37,708 nt of DNA from Anaerolineae bacterium (GCA_014879665.1 JACSRP010000116.1:1-37708); one strand, 5' to 3'. Counted from the first letter of the stretch, positions 24,448 through 33,146 are shown. Translations and numbers: made by a program. Notes: a model not told the origin generated them from the letters alone.

Positions 24448-25526
24448 GCCATCCCCTGTAGCAGCGCGTCTAATGCCGACTTTGCCGCCGATTCCCACGT
24501 AAACTGCTGAATCCGCTGGTATCCTTTTGCGATCATATCTTCGCGCAGCGCCCGATCTTCATACACGCGGCGCATGGCATTTGCGATCATCTCAATCTCC
24601 AACGGGCTAACCAGCAGCGCCGCGTCCCCGGCAAGCTCCGGTAGGCTCGACGTATTGCTGCAAATCACCGGCGTACCGCAGCCCATTGCCTCCAACACTG
24701 GAAAGCCGAAGCCCTCATAAAGTGAAGGGAAAACCAGCGCCGTCGCCCCGCTGTAGATCGCGCCTTTGTCGGCATCCTCCACGTAGCCGGTGATGATCAC
24801 GTTCTCGATGCCTTCCACCCATCCTGGATCGAACAGCCAGCCCTGCGCGCCTGCCAGCACCAGCGCCATCCCGCTCTCCGGGTGTTCCCGCTTGAACTGC
24901 CTGAAGGCTTGCGCCAATCGCGCGATATTCTTCCGCGGTTGCAGCGTGCCTAAAAACAGAAAGTAGCGTTCAGGCAAATTGTATTTTGCGCGCACCCTCT
25001 CTAAGTCACCAACCACTGGCACATCCACGCCCGGATAGACCACGCGGATCTTATCCGGCGGCGTTTTATAGAACCTGTTCAAATCATCCGCCGTCGCCCG
25101 GCTATCTGCCAGCACCACTCGCGCGCGGCCTGCGCTGTAACGTGTGGTCAAATTCAGATAAGCGCGCTGGCGCGGCGGATGCGCCTCCGGAAAATGTTTG
25201 TAGCCCAGATCGTGAATCGTCACTGCCGCGCGCCCGCTGAAGGCAAACGGCAGTGTATGCGCTGGCACCCACACCAGATCGAACCGTTCGCGCATCAGTT
25301 CAGCCGCGAAACGCGCATGCGTCCACGCCCGCGCAAACGGAATCACTCTTGTCGTCAATTCAGGCTGTCCGGCGAATAAATTGGGCGGAGGCGTGTCGCG
25401 GAAAAATAGAGTAACTGCAAACGGTAGGTCAAGTTGAAGTAGAGCGCGGATCATTTCCAGCGCATAGCGTTCGGTGCCGGTCACCCGCGCTGAAGTCGTC
25501 CGGCTGGCATCAATCGCAAGGCGCAA
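24444..25526 (-). CDS. GT4-family glycosyltransferase
   Basis: A 360-residue GT-B fold transferase, using a retaining mechanism by family rule. The N-terminal domain starts MRLAIDASRTT..VTGTERYA, an acceptor-side pattern common in mannosyl/rhamnosyl transferases, and has TIHDLGYKHFPEAHP. The C-terminal nucleotide-sugar domain has FLFLGTLQPRKN and the E-x7-E motif in FPSLYEGFGFPVLEAMGCG. The start is TTG 25526, one base after the upstream stop, with GGA eight bases before. It lies in the glycan operon. The donor and acceptor are unknown. Confidence 0.93.
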   Translation of the reverse strand: MRLAIDASRTTSARVTGTERYALEMIRALLQLDLPFAVTLFFRDTPPPNLFAGQPELTTRVIPFARAWTHARFAAELMRERFDLVWVPAHTLPFAFSGRAAVTIHDLGYKHFPEAHPPRQRAYLNLTTRYSAGRARVVLADSRATADDLNRFYKTPPDKIRVVYPGVDVPVVGDLERVRAKYNLPERYFLFLGTLQPRKNIARLAQAFRQFKREHPESGMALVLAGAQGWLFDPGWVEGIENVIITGYVEDADKGAIYSGATALVFPSLYEGFGFPVLEAMGCGTPVICSNTSSLPELAGDAALLVSPLEIEMIANAMRRVYEDRALREDMIAKGYQRIQQFTWESAAKSALDALLQGMA

Positions 25527-25527
25527 T

Positions 25528-26436
25528 TTAATTCCGGCGGCGCACGACCAGCGGCAGCACCCAGAGGATGATCAAAATCACCAGCACCACCGGCGCAAAA
25601 GCCGCAGCCGTCGCAATTGCTGTAGGCGAAAAACTCATATTGGTCATGATCAGCCCGAAAAGCCCGGCGAAGATCAGTAATATGCCGACGGTGACGATCC
25701 GCCGATCCAATGGCCGTCCAATCACCGCCGAAATCAACGCAGCCGCCCCGCCGCCAACGATGAACAGCGGCCAGCCGCGTACCAGATCAATCAGATCAAA
25801 CTGCACCGCTGCCAGCACCACTGCTGCGCTTGAGAATATCAGCAGCGCAAAAAACAGGCTGCCTCTGCTCCACCGCCCGCTGCCCAGCCAGTGTGCCAGC
25901 AAAGTCAGGGTGATGCCGCCCAATACCGCCGCCGCCACCAGCCATGTATCCGGCGGTGAGCCAGAAGCATGGGTCAGCGTCAACCACGCCCCCAGCACGA
26001 TCAGCACCAGCCCCGCAGCCACCGACCCCGGAGATCCCGGTCGCCAAACATCAAAACCCGGCATTGCCAGCGCTGGCTGATAGTCAGCCCGTTCGTATAA
26101 TGAAGGAAGCCCTCTACGCGCCGGGCGTTCCATCACTTCAATATCCGGCACTGGCTCAGGCTCGGCCAATTGCCCGGCGATCAGGGCGTTAAGCGCGGCT
26201 TCCGCGTCGAAATCCGACTCGAACAGCGCCTGCGTTTGCGCGGCGAAGCCTTCCAGCCCCGAAGCAGTACCGTCGCCAAAAATATCGTTCGAAACCTCGA
26301 CAGCGCCGGGAATCGTCTCGATTTCCGCTTCGGGCATCGAGTCCTCAAGTACATCTGCCGCCGATTCAAAATCAGCAGATGCAGTTTCCGGCATATCTTC
26401 CGGGTCAGAAAAAAGTTCGCGCTCAGAGTCATTCAT
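25528..26436 (-). CDS. Polytopic membrane protein with acidic cytoplasmic N-terminus
   Basis: A 302-residue protein of unknown function, first gene of the glycan operon. Residues 1-125 are strongly acidic and low in complexity (many Glu, Asp, Ala), ending ARRGLPSLYERADYQPA. About six hydrophobic segments follow from residue ~140 (SVAAGLVLIVLGAWLTL, WLVAAAVLGGITLTLLA, LFFALLIFSSAAVVLAAV, PLFIVGGGAAALISAVIG, IVTVGILLIFAGLFGLIM, FAPVVLVILIILWVLPLVV), and the chain ends RRRN. ATG 26436 is preferred over 26499, which would add a basic segment lying under the tRNA promoter. No known domain recognised. Confidence 0.8.
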   Translation of the reverse strand: MNDSERELFSDPEDMPETASADFESAADVLEDSMPEAEIETIPGAVEVSNDIFGDGTASGLEGFAAQTQALFESDFDAEAALNALIAGQLAEPEPVPDIEVMERPARRGLPSLYERADYQPALAMPGFDVWRPGSPGSVAAGLVLIVLGAWLTLTHASGSPPDTWLVAAAVLGGITLTLLAHWLGSGRWSRGSLFFALLIFSSAAVVLAAVQFDLIDLVRGWPLFIVGGGAAALISAVIGRPLDRRIVTVGILLIFAGLFGLIMTNMSFSPTAIATAAAFAPVVLVILIILWVLPLVVRRRN

Positions 26437-26477
26437 AACGCCGTATTGTGTCCGTTTTTGAACAGCGGCGCAAGGTC

Positions 26478-26506
26478 TTGTCAGGCTAGGCGACGGCAAG
26501 TATAAT
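26478..26506 (+). promoter_or_regulatory. Promoter of tRNA-Cys
   Basis: TTGTCA (26478-26483), a 17-nt spacer and a perfect TATAAT (26501-26506) give a predicted start near 26513, a few bases before the tRNA. One mismatch from the consensus hexamers in total. Confidence 0.75.
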
Positions 26507-26519
26507 GCAGCCTCAAAGC

Positions 26520-26590
26520 GGCGACGTGGCCAAGTGGTAAGGCAAGGCTCTGCAAAAGCCTGATCACCAGTTCGAATCTGGTCGTCGCCT
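26520..26590 (+). tRNA. tRNA-Cys (GCA)
   Basis: The 71-nt gene folds as a standard cloverleaf. The acceptor stem GGCGACG (26520-26526) pairs with CGTCGCC (26583-26589), followed by discriminator T. The anticodon stem AGGCT/AGCCT encloses CTGCAAA with anticodon GCA at 26552-26554. The T-arm has ACCAG-TTCGAAT-CTGGT. U as discriminator fits cysteine. The 3' CCA is not encoded. Single tRNA, with its own promoter and terminator. Confidence 0.95.
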
Positions 26591-26596
26591 CAACAA

Positions 26597-26630
26597 AAAA
26601 CGGGTATCCTCTATAGTGGATGCCCGTTTT
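26597..26630 (+). terminator. Terminator after tRNA-Cys
   Basis: AAAACGGGTATCC (26597-26609) pairs with GGATGCCCGTTTT (26618-26630), 13 bp with one T-G pair and an eight-base loop, ending in the T-run. The hairpin overlaps the earliest possible start (ATG 26620) of the next reading frame. Confidence 0.8.
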
Positions 26631-26646
26631 GATTCTGGAAACCATA

Positions 26647-26859
26647 GTGGCTCAGCCGCAAAACCCGACGCCAGAACGCAAACCCGACGGCGAAGCCTCT
26701 CGCCTGACCAGCCTCAACACGCAAAAACCTATCCTACCGCCAATTCCTAACTATACCCTATCCAGCGAATGCCCCGCTTGTGGCGGCGTTACCATACGCC
26801 GCGCCTGCAAAGTGCATTGTCAACGCTGCGGCTTCACGTGGGATTGCAGCGAGTTGTAG
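26647..26859 (+). CDS. Small zinc-ribbon protein
   Basis: About 70 residues. The N-terminal half is Pro/Gln/Asn rich and probably disordered. The C-terminal half has two CxxC pairs, CPACGG and CQRCGF, 18 residues apart, forming a zinc ribbon, and ends in GFTWDCSEL. The function is unknown. GTG 26647 with GGA eight bases before is preferred over ATG 26620, because the latter lies within the tRNA terminator hairpin; either may be used. It converges with the GT-C gene, three bases apart. Confidence 0.7.
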   Translation: MAQPQNPTPERKPDGEASRLTSLNTQKPILPPIPNYTLSSECPACGGVTIRRACKVHCQRCGFTWDCSEL

Positions 26860-26862
26860 ATC

Positions 26863-28008
26863 TCAGGCAATCCAGCGCCACGTCACGAAGCGGCTCAGAA
26901 AGAGCAGCGCCAGCCCGGCGCTGATGGCATACACCACCGCCTGTTTCCACGGGCGATCCAGCCAGCGCGCGATCTGCACATAAAACGGAAATATCACACC
27001 ACCAAAACGCGGCATGCCGACCAGAGATCCAGAAGCTATCGGGATCAGGGTGGCGAACAGCGCATAAATCCCCCATGCCTTCTCGCGCCATTTCCATGTA
27101 ATCCACGCCCCCAATGCCAGATACGCCGCCGCCGCAATCAAATCCAGCCATGAAGGATACCAGCCAAACAGCGCCACCGGTTCACGGGTGTAAATCAAAA
27201 TCGAATCCAGTATTGACGAAGATCGCCCCCAAATGCCCTCATAGGCGCTGAAAAAGGCCAGCGGCTCGCCCACAACTAGGCCAGCCCCCAGCACATAGGC
27301 GGCAAACACTGCCCCCGGCAGCAGCGCCAGAACCGCCCTGATTCGCAGCGTCATCCCACGGTGTTGCTGCCACACCCACCACAGCAGCGCTGGTACCAGC
27401 GCCACGCCCACCGAGCGCGTCAAGCAGGCGAGGCACGCGGCGAAGATCGCAAGCATGAATTGATTACGATCCAGCAGCCAGAAGCATAGCAGCACCCAGA
27501 ATAGAAACAACGATTCGGTATACACGCCGGCGAGGAAGATCGCCGCCGGCGAGATCAGCAGCAAAATCACCGAGCGCAGCGCCACTGAAGCGCCAAACCG
27601 CCGGTGTGCCAGCATGTACAGCAGAAAACAGCTTCCCAGCAGCGCCAAATTTGAAACTATCAGCCCGCCAACCGTCGCGCAGGTACTCAAATACGGCGAC
27701 CACACACAGCCCGCCCCGCTGATCCCGCTGGCCAGCCGTGTTAGCAGCGGGTAAACTGGCAAAAAGGCCATATCTGCTGAAGGCAGTCGGGTTTCCAGCC
27801 AGTCATACCCCTCAATCGCAATTGTGGCGTAAAAGCCCGCATCCCAGCGATACCACATATCCAGCGCCGGGCCGCCATCCAGCAGATGCTTGTATTCATC
27901 GCCTTCAACGCTCTCCAGAAAGCGCAGCGAAACCGCGCCCGCGCCAACCAGCGCAGCCCGCGTGACGACGAACAAAATCAGGATGATCAGCAGGTGTTTT
28001 CGAGTCAT
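26863..28008 (-). CDS. PIG-V-like GT-C membrane glycosyltransferase (mannosyltransferase-like)
   Basis: A 381-residue protein with about nine to ten membrane segments. After the first segment a large outward loop carries WYRWDAGFYATIAIEGYDW and ADMAFLPVYPLL, the signature of the PIG-V/Mannosyl_trans2 family. Eukaryotic PIG-V adds the second mannose of GPI anchors from dolichol-phosphate-mannose; bacterial relatives probably glycosylate lipid or protein outside the membrane using a polyprenyl-phosphate sugar. AIFLAGVYTESLFLF is a further family block. It is not in the glycan operon, but its role fits it. The family call is good; the substrate is inferred. Confidence 0.83.
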   Translation of the reverse strand: MTRKHLLIILILFVVTRAALVGAGAVSLRFLESVEGDEYKHLLDGGPALDMWYRWDAGFYATIAIEGYDWLETRLPSADMAFLPVYPLLTRLASGISGAGCVWSPYLSTCATVGGLIVSNLALLGSCFLLYMLAHRRFGASVALRSVILLLISPAAIFLAGVYTESLFLFWVLLCFWLLDRNQFMLAIFAACLACLTRSVGVALVPALLWWVWQQHRGMTLRIRAVLALLPGAVFAAYVLGAGLVVGEPLAFFSAYEGIWGRSSSILDSILIYTREPVALFGWYPSWLDLIAAAAYLALGAWITWKWREKAWGIYALFATLIPIASGSLVGMPRFGGVIFPFYVQIARWLDRPWKQAVVYAISAGLALLFLSRFVTWRWIA

Positions 28009-28038
28009 CGTCTTTCACTCAGAATCCAGAATTTTCCC

Positions 28039-28479
28039 TCACAGCCGCTTCTTCGCCTCATTCTGCACCATCGAAATGATGCCCATCAGGCCAGCCCCCT
28101 TGCCCATCGAAAGTTCCTTGCCGAACAGCTTAAAGACTATATCCGTCGGCAGGTGGGCAATCTGCTCCAGCGGCGTGCCCTCCAGCGTTTCAGCCAGGAT
28201 CACCGCCATCGCCATCGCCGAAAGCCCCTGCGGGTTCAGCACATCAAAATAGAATTTCAGCGTGCCATCCGCCTGATCCACCGCCCACACAAAAGCATCA
28301 CTCTCGCAGGCCGGGGCGCGGCGCTCCTCAGCATAAGGTTTCACAGCGACGCTTTCCGGCACGCGCACGCTGTCAAAGCGATCCGCCGTCTCGATCAGCA
28401 CTTCCTGCCGCTCAAAACGATCCGTAATCGAGTCAATTTCGGCCACAACTTCGGCCAGCTTTTCAGGAAGTTCACGCAT
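28039..28479 (-). CDS. sufE: SufE-like sulfur acceptor protein
   Basis: A 146-residue SufE-fold protein, which takes persulfide sulfur from a cysteine desulfurase and passes it to Fe-S cluster assembly. The acceptor cysteine is Cys58 in APACESDAFVW. The blocks KLAEVVAEIDSITDRFERQEVLIE, GTLKFYFDVLNPQGLSAMAMAVILAETLEG and ADLPTDI-like text near HLPTDIVFKLFG are family features. Two bases separate it from the upstream rhodanese gene, so the pair is co-transcribed. No sufS or sufBCD is in the window. The link with a rhodanese suggests an alternative sulfur source. Confidence 0.9.
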   Translation of the reverse strand: MRELPEKLAEVVAEIDSITDRFERQEVLIETADRFDSVRVPESVAVKPYAEERRAPACESDAFVWAVDQADGTLKFYFDVLNPQGLSAMAMAVILAETLEGTPLEQIAHLPTDIVFKLFGKELSMGKGAGLMGIISMVQNEAKKRL

Positions 28480-28481
28480 CG

Positions 28482-29348
28482 TTATTTCTCAATCGGCACA
28501 TCTACCAGGTTGCCCCATTCGGTCCAACTGCCATCGTAATTCCGCACATTCGGGTAACCCAGTAAATGGGTCAGCACAAACCATGTATGACTGCTGCGTT
28601 CGCCAATCCGGCAGTAGGCGATGATATCGCCATCCGGTTCAAGTCCCTGCTCGCCCTCGTAAATCTGGCGCAGTTCTTCCGCCGATTTGAAGGTGCCATC
28701 GTCCGGGTTGACCGCCCGCGACCACGGAACATTCTTAGCGCCGGGAATATGCCCCCCGCGCAGCGCGCCTTCTTGAGGGTATTCCGGCATGTGCAGTTTT
28801 TCGCCGCTGTATTCCGCCGGGCTGCGCACATCCACCAGCGGTCCGCCCGCTTCCACATGGCGCAGCACCGCATCCCGAAAAGCGCGAATATGTGCGTCAT
28901 CTCGATCTGGTGCGTTGTAGGCAGTGGCCGGGTACTGCGGCACAATCCGATCCATCGGGCGGCCTTCTTTTTCCCACTTGGCGCGCCCACCATCCATCAC
29001 TTTGGCGTTGCCATGGCCGAACAACTGGAACACCCAGTACGCATAAGTCGCCCACCAGTTGTTCTTGTCGCCATAAAAGACCACCATCGTCTCCGGCGTC
29101 ACACCAATCCGGGACATCAACGCTTCAAAACTGGCCTTCTTCAGGTAATCACGGCGAATCGGATCATTCAAGTCTAGCGTCCAATCTACCTGCACCGCGC
29201 CGGGAATATGCTTTGACGGATACAGCAGCGGATCCTCATTAGACTCAATCATCCGAATATTCGGGTTATGCAAATGCTCCGCGACCCACTCTGTAGAAAC
29301 CAGCACATCGGGGCGCGCATAGCCCCGTTCTGAAATTGGCGATGACAT
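28482..29348 (-). CDS. Thiosulfate sulfurtransferase (tandem rhodanese)
   Basis: A 288-residue two-domain rhodanese. The N-terminal domain (about 10-140) is inactive by family rule, with [26 protein letters not shown] and [23 protein letters not shown]. The C-terminal domain (about 155-285) has [24 protein letters not shown] and the active-site loop with Cys246 in YCRIGERSS, a C-x4-R pattern favouring thiosulfate. AAGGAGG lies six bases before ATG 29348. It is first in an operon with sufE, suggesting that it supplies persulfide for Fe-S or thio-cofactor synthesis. Confidence 0.92.
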   Translation of the reverse strand: MSSPISERGYARPDVLVSTEWVAEHLHNPNIRMIESNEDPLLYPSKHIPGAVQVDWTLDLNDPIRRDYLKKASFEALMSRIGVTPETMVVFYGDKNNWWATYAYWVFQLFGHGNAKVMDGGRAKWEKEGRPMDRIVPQYPATAYNAPDRDDAHIRAFRDAVLRHVEAGGPLVDVRSPAEYSGEKLHMPEYPQEGALRGGHIPGAKNVPWSRAVNPDDGTFKSAEELRQIYEGEQGLEPDGDIIAYCRIGERSSHTWFVLTHLLGYPNVRNYDGSWTEWGNLVDVPIEK

Positions 29349-29382
29349 TCACGCCCTCCTTAAATTTATTGTCCTCAGACAC

Positions 29383-29411
29383 AGTGTAGCCGCCCCGAAC
29401 GCCCCGCACAA
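29383..29411 (-). promoter_or_regulatory. Probable promoter of the rhodanese-sufE operon
   Basis: On the minus strand TTGTGC (29411-29406), a 17-nt spacer and TACACT (29388-29383) lie about 35 bases before the rhodanese ATG. Reasonable match to sigma-A consensus. Confidence 0.5.
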
Positions 29412-29620
29412 TGTCCAGTCGGGGGGCCTCCAAACCCCTAAAGCTTGGGGGGCGCAAGCGGCAGAAATCGGCCTAGTGTTGTCCCGCATGGCTCGCCCGA
29501 TCATCTCGTCAAGTCGCAAGCAGCAGAGAATATTTCCGGGCAAGAGAGCGATTAACATCCCTCGCTCACTATGCTTCGCTTCCCTATTTCCGATGGGGTG
29601 GGGCCAAGGAGAAACATCAT

Positions 29621-30568
29621 ATGACAGCCGCCATCATTCAAACGCGCGGACTTACCAAATCCTATAAAGGCGGGAAAAGTAAGTTCGCTCTGCAAAATCT
29701 CGATCTGGCCGTCGAGAAAGGCGAAATCTTCGGCTATTTGGGGCCGAATGGCGCGGGCAAAACCACGACCATCAAGCTGCTGCTAGATTTAATTCGCCCC
29801 GAAAGCGGCAGCGCCTCACTTTTCGGATTAGACGCGCGCGCATCCAGTGTCGAAATTCGCAAACGACTCGGCTATCTGCCCGGAGATCTAAACCTCTGGA
29901 AGAATCTGAGTGGGCAGCATGTAATTCGTTATTTCTCGTCTGTGCGCGGAACGCCGATTCCTGACTACGCGAAAACGCTGATCGAGCAATTAGAGTTTGA
30001 TCCCACCAAAAAAGTGCGTTCGTATTCTACCGGCAACCGCCGCAAACTGGGTCTGATTCTGGCGCTGATGCACCGCCCTGAACTGCTGGTGCTGGACGAA
30101 CCGACCAATGGCCTCGATCCACTGGTACAGCAAATATTCATGGGTTTAATGCGTGAGGCACAGGCAAATGGTCAGACCGTTTTCCTCTCGTCACATCTGC
30201 TGAATGAAGTGCAGGCCATCTGCGACCGCGCCGCGATCCTGCGCGATGGGCGGCTGCTTTCTGTACAGCGCATAGATGAATTGAGCAGCAGTGGTTTCAA
30301 GTATGTGAAACTGACTTTGCGCGATCCGCAGCCCGCCTTGATACTAGCGAATGTTGCTGGCGTTGAAGATATTCAGGTAGATGGCAGCCAGATCAGCCTG
30401 CGCTTAACGGGTGATTTTGACCCGCTGCTGCGGGCTTTGAGCGGCTATTATGTGGTCAACATGCACGTACAAGAGCCAACACTCGAAGAAATTTTTCTGA
30501 CCTACTATGGTGATCGGCTGGCAAACGGCAGCGCCAGAAATCGCCAGCCCACCCCGGAGGCGAAATAA
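29621..30568 (+). CDS. ABC transporter ATP-binding protein (ABC-2 type exporter)
   Basis: A 315-residue ATPase. Walker A GPNGAGKTT begins at residue 41, followed by the Q-loop-type YLPGDLNLW region. The signature is YSTGNRRKLGLI, a variant of LSGGQ seen in drug and antibiotic exporters of the DrrA/CcmA class. Walker B and the D-loop are in LLVLDEPTNGLDP, and the switch His is in SSHLLNEV. About 95 C-terminal residues beyond the NBD are typical of this class. AAGGAG (29606-29611) precedes the ATG by nine bases. The permease gene starts two bases after its stop. The cargo is unknown. Confidence 0.94.
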   Translation: MTAAIIQTRGLTKSYKGGKSKFALQNLDLAVEKGEIFGYLGPNGAGKTTTIKLLLDLIRPESGSASLFGLDARASSVEIRKRLGYLPGDLNLWKNLSGQHVIRYFSSVRGTPIPDYAKTLIEQLEFDPTKKVRSYSTGNRRKLGLILALMHRPELLVLDEPTNGLDPLVQQIFMGLMREAQANGQTVFLSSHLLNEVQAICDRAAILRDGRLLSVQRIDELSSSGFKYVKLTLRDPQPALILANVAGVEDIQVDGSQISLRLTGDFDPLLRALSGYYVVNMHVQEPTLEEIFLTYYGDRLANGSARNRQPTPEAK

Positions 30569-30570
30569 TC

Positions 30571-31380
30571 ATGGTCGGCGCAATCTTCGCTGAAACGCTC
30601 CGCCGAAGCTGGAAAACGGCCCTTTACTGGGGATTGGGCATCGGTTTCATGGCATGGCTGCAAATCATCGTCGTGCAGGATACCACGCTGATCACTCAGA
30701 CTGCTGAACTTCTGGAAAGCGTACCCCCATTCCTACTGCAAATGTTTGGCGGAACCTCCGACATGCAGTTTCTTGCCACGCCCGATGGCTACCTTGCGCT
30801 CCAATTCTTCGGTTTCATTCTATTGGTGTTCGCCTTCTATGCGGCCGTCGCCGGGCTGAACATCACCGCCAATGACGAAGACTCAGGAATCATGGACATA
30901 TTCCTCAGCCTTCCCGTGGTTCGCTGGCAGTTGGTACTCACCAGAGTGCTGGCCTTCGCCCTGCTCTCTGCGCTGGTGATCGGAGTCACGCTCACCTGTA
31001 TGCTGATCGGCTTTGCCATGGTGCCGGGTATATTCAACGTAGAACATATGATACTGGCGACCTTCAATATCCTGCCCGCTACGCTGGTGGTACTCACCTT
31101 CACCACCATGGCCGCCGCGATCATTCAGCGTAAAAGCGGCGCCATGGCGCTCACCGCCGCATTCATCATCGGCAGTTACATGCTCGATTTTCTGGCGAAA
31201 GCTGCGCCGGATACCATACTCGGCACCTTACAAAAGCTGTCCTTCTTCGCCTACTACGACAGCGCATCGGTCGTTCAAAACGGGCTTTCACCGGTCAACA
31301 TCCTGATCTTACTGGCCGCCTCCGCCATTTTTGCGACTGTCGCCATGTGGCGCTACCAGCACCGGGATATCGGCCTATAA
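30571..31380 (+). CDS. ABC-2 type permease
   Basis: A 269-residue membrane partner of the preceding ATPase, with six hydrophobic segments: near 18-36, 73-97, 121-148, 156-178, 190-207 and 240-260. The first segment is followed by an outside loop, then LALQFFGFILLVFAFYAAVAGLN and the cytoplasmic NDEDSGIMDIFLSLPVVRWQLVLTRVLA, an ABC-2 coupling-region pattern. The pair probably forms a dimeric exporter of lipids, peptides or drugs. Only two bases separate the genes. No regulator gene is adjacent. Confidence 0.9.
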   Translation: MVGAIFAETLRRSWKTALYWGLGIGFMAWLQIIVVQDTTLITQTAELLESVPPFLLQMFGGTSDMQFLATPDGYLALQFFGFILLVFAFYAAVAGLNITANDEDSGIMDIFLSLPVVRWQLVLTRVLAFALLSALVIGVTLTCMLIGFAMVPGIFNVEHMILATFNILPATLVVLTFTTMAAAIIQRKSGAMALTAAFIIGSYMLDFLAKAAPDTILGTLQKLSFFAYYDSASVVQNGLSPVNILILLAASAIFATVAMWRYQHRDIGL

Positions 31381-31454
31381 GCCGCACCCGGCATTTGCTC
31401 ATGCTGCTAGCGCACAGCTAAAATGGAGTTGTGTGTTTTGATTTGGATGGCACG

Positions 31455-33146
31455 ATGCTCAAACAACTCCGTCTGCTTGGCTTGATCACATTTTCGGCAT
31501 GCTTGATCGCATTACCAGCGGTTGCACAAACGCCTAATAATCCGGCGGGGTGGATTCCAGAAGATTTCGCCGGTTTCATCCGCGTAGATATGACCGATGC
31601 CCGTTCAGCGCTGGAATCGCTCAACATCGCCACCTTCGTCGCCAGCATTTTACAGCCAGGGCGGGTGCAGTTCACCGGCTCGCAAACACTCGATACCTTT
31701 TTCCCGCTGGCCGTGCTTGATCTGGAAACGGCCAGCTTTAACGATCTGGTTTCCGGATGGCTGGGGCGCGAAATCATCATCGCCTATCCTGCGCTCGATC
31801 AGCAGTTCGTTTCAGAACAACCGCTGCTCATCCTTCCCACCCGCGATTCATTCCGCGCCGCTGGCGATCTCTCCCCCGCCATTCAGGCGCAAGACTTCCT
31901 TCAACGCGAAACCCGTAACGGCGCGACGATCTATCATGGCGATCAGGTGACGATTGCGTTCACGCCTTCGGTGGTGCTGCTCGGCTCCTCTGAAGCGGTA
32001 GACGCCGCGCTGCTCACCGGAGCAGGTGAAGCGCCGGCCCTAATTTCCGGAGAAACCTATCAAATCGTCATCGGCGCGCTGCCTGAAAATGCGGTCATGA
32101 CCGCTTATCTTCAACAGGAAAGCGCCGCGAATGCGCTAAATTTTGTGCTCAACGGCGGTCATGGTCGCGATCTCGTCTCTGCCATGGGCGAATCGTTGGG
32201 CGATTCTCACCAATTCGCGGCGGCACTAGCCTCCAGCGGCGTAGATGCATTCGGCGCTGCGTTGAACCCGCTTACGCTGTTCAATACATCGCTTGAACTG
32301 CACGCCGTGGCGCATTTCCCTGATGACCTGCAGGCGCAATCTGCTCCCATTGATCCGCAGCTAATCAATTTTGTACCCCGCAGCGCCATGCTCGTGCATT
32401 CTGGAAGTGATGCTCAAAATGCGTTGCAATTCGCCCTGAATATGCTGCCGTTGACGAATTTCGCCGGTGTCGCCCTCAGCAGTTTTCCGGTCAACCCCGC
32501 TCCGGCAGCCAGCCAATCGCTAATTCCCACGCCCGGCGCCGAAGATATTCACAACGCGATTGAAAGTTTCAGCGCATCGCTAGAGGCAGCATCTGCTATA
32601 AATCTTGACTCGCTCTTGGCGCAGTTCTCCGGCAGTTATGCTGCTGCGTTGTTACCCCGCCCGAATAACCCATTGCCGGTATTAAACACGCCAACCGACG
32701 GCCTGTTCGTGGCACAAGTTGAAGATAGTTCAACTGCTATCGCGCAAATTCGGGAAATTATCGAAGTACTAACCCTACAGTTTCTGGTAGAGAGCGGCAA
32801 TGGCGGTCAAACTATCTATGCGCTGCAAGACCCCATGACCGGCCAATCCCTTCTGGCATTGACCGCCGTTGACAATATTCTGGTGGTTGGCACAGGCGAT
32901 GCAGTGGATGCGGCGCTTCGTGCCGATGCGGGAGATAACCGGCTGATCCGCGAAGATCGCTGGCAAAGGCTGGCGCGAGAAGGCGCTCCGCAGTGGTATT
33001 TCGACGTGGATGCCCTCTATAACGTGATATCGCCAACGGCGGGCGGCCCGCAGCCCGTGCCAGTCAACCAGATCGCCATACGGCAAGAAGAACTGGGCGG
33101 CCAGCTGATCCGATTCGTCCTTACCGCGACGCTCTCGCTCACGTAA
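31455..33146 (+). CDS. Secreted DUF3352-like protein
   Basis: A 563-residue exported protein. The signal peptide (1-24) has a basic start, a hydrophobic core LLGLITFSACLIALP and a likely cleavage AVA-Q. The mature part shows repeating alpha/beta units in which short sentences recur: FAGFIRVDMTDA, YHGDQVTIAFTPSVVLLGSSEAVDAAL and YALQDPMTG..LLALTAVDNILVVGTGDAVDAAL. The repeated VxxGxxxAVDAAL suggests an internal duplication, as in DUF3352 proteins, which are widespread in Chloroflexota and Cyanobacteria with unknown function. ATG 31455 is chosen; an in-frame GTG at 31431 would place eight residues before the signal peptide. Confidence 0.8.
   Translation: MLKQLRLLGLITFSACLIALPAVAQTPNNPAGWIPEDFAGFIRVDMTDARSALESLNIATFVASILQPGRVQFTGSQTLDTFFPLAVLDLETASFNDLVSGWLGREIIIAYPALDQQFVSEQPLLILPTRDSFRAAGDLSPAIQAQDFLQRETRNGATIYHGDQVTIAFTPSVVLLGSSEAVDAALLTGAGEAPALISGETYQIVIGALPENAVMTAYLQQESAANALNFVLNGGHGRDLVSAMGESLGDSHQFAAALASSGVDAFGAALNPLTLFNTSLELHAVAHFPDDLQAQSAPIDPQLINFVPRSAMLVHSGSDAQNALQFALNMLPLTNFAGVALSSFPVNPAPAASQSLIPTPGAEDIHNAIESFSASLEAASAINLDSLLAQFSGSYAAALLPRPNNPLPVLNTPTDGLFVAQVEDSSTAIAQIREIIEVLTLQFLVESGNGGQTIYALQDPMTGQSLLALTAVDNILVVGTGDAVDAALRADAGDNRLIREDRWQRLAREGAPQWYFDVDALYNVISPTAGGPQPVPVNQIAIRQEELGGQLIRFVLTATLSLT

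Noticed and set aside
29476..29667. 63-codon plus-strand frame before the ABC ATPase gene
   Set aside because: No domain, no ribosome site, and it runs into the ATPase gene in another frame; looks like leader DNA.
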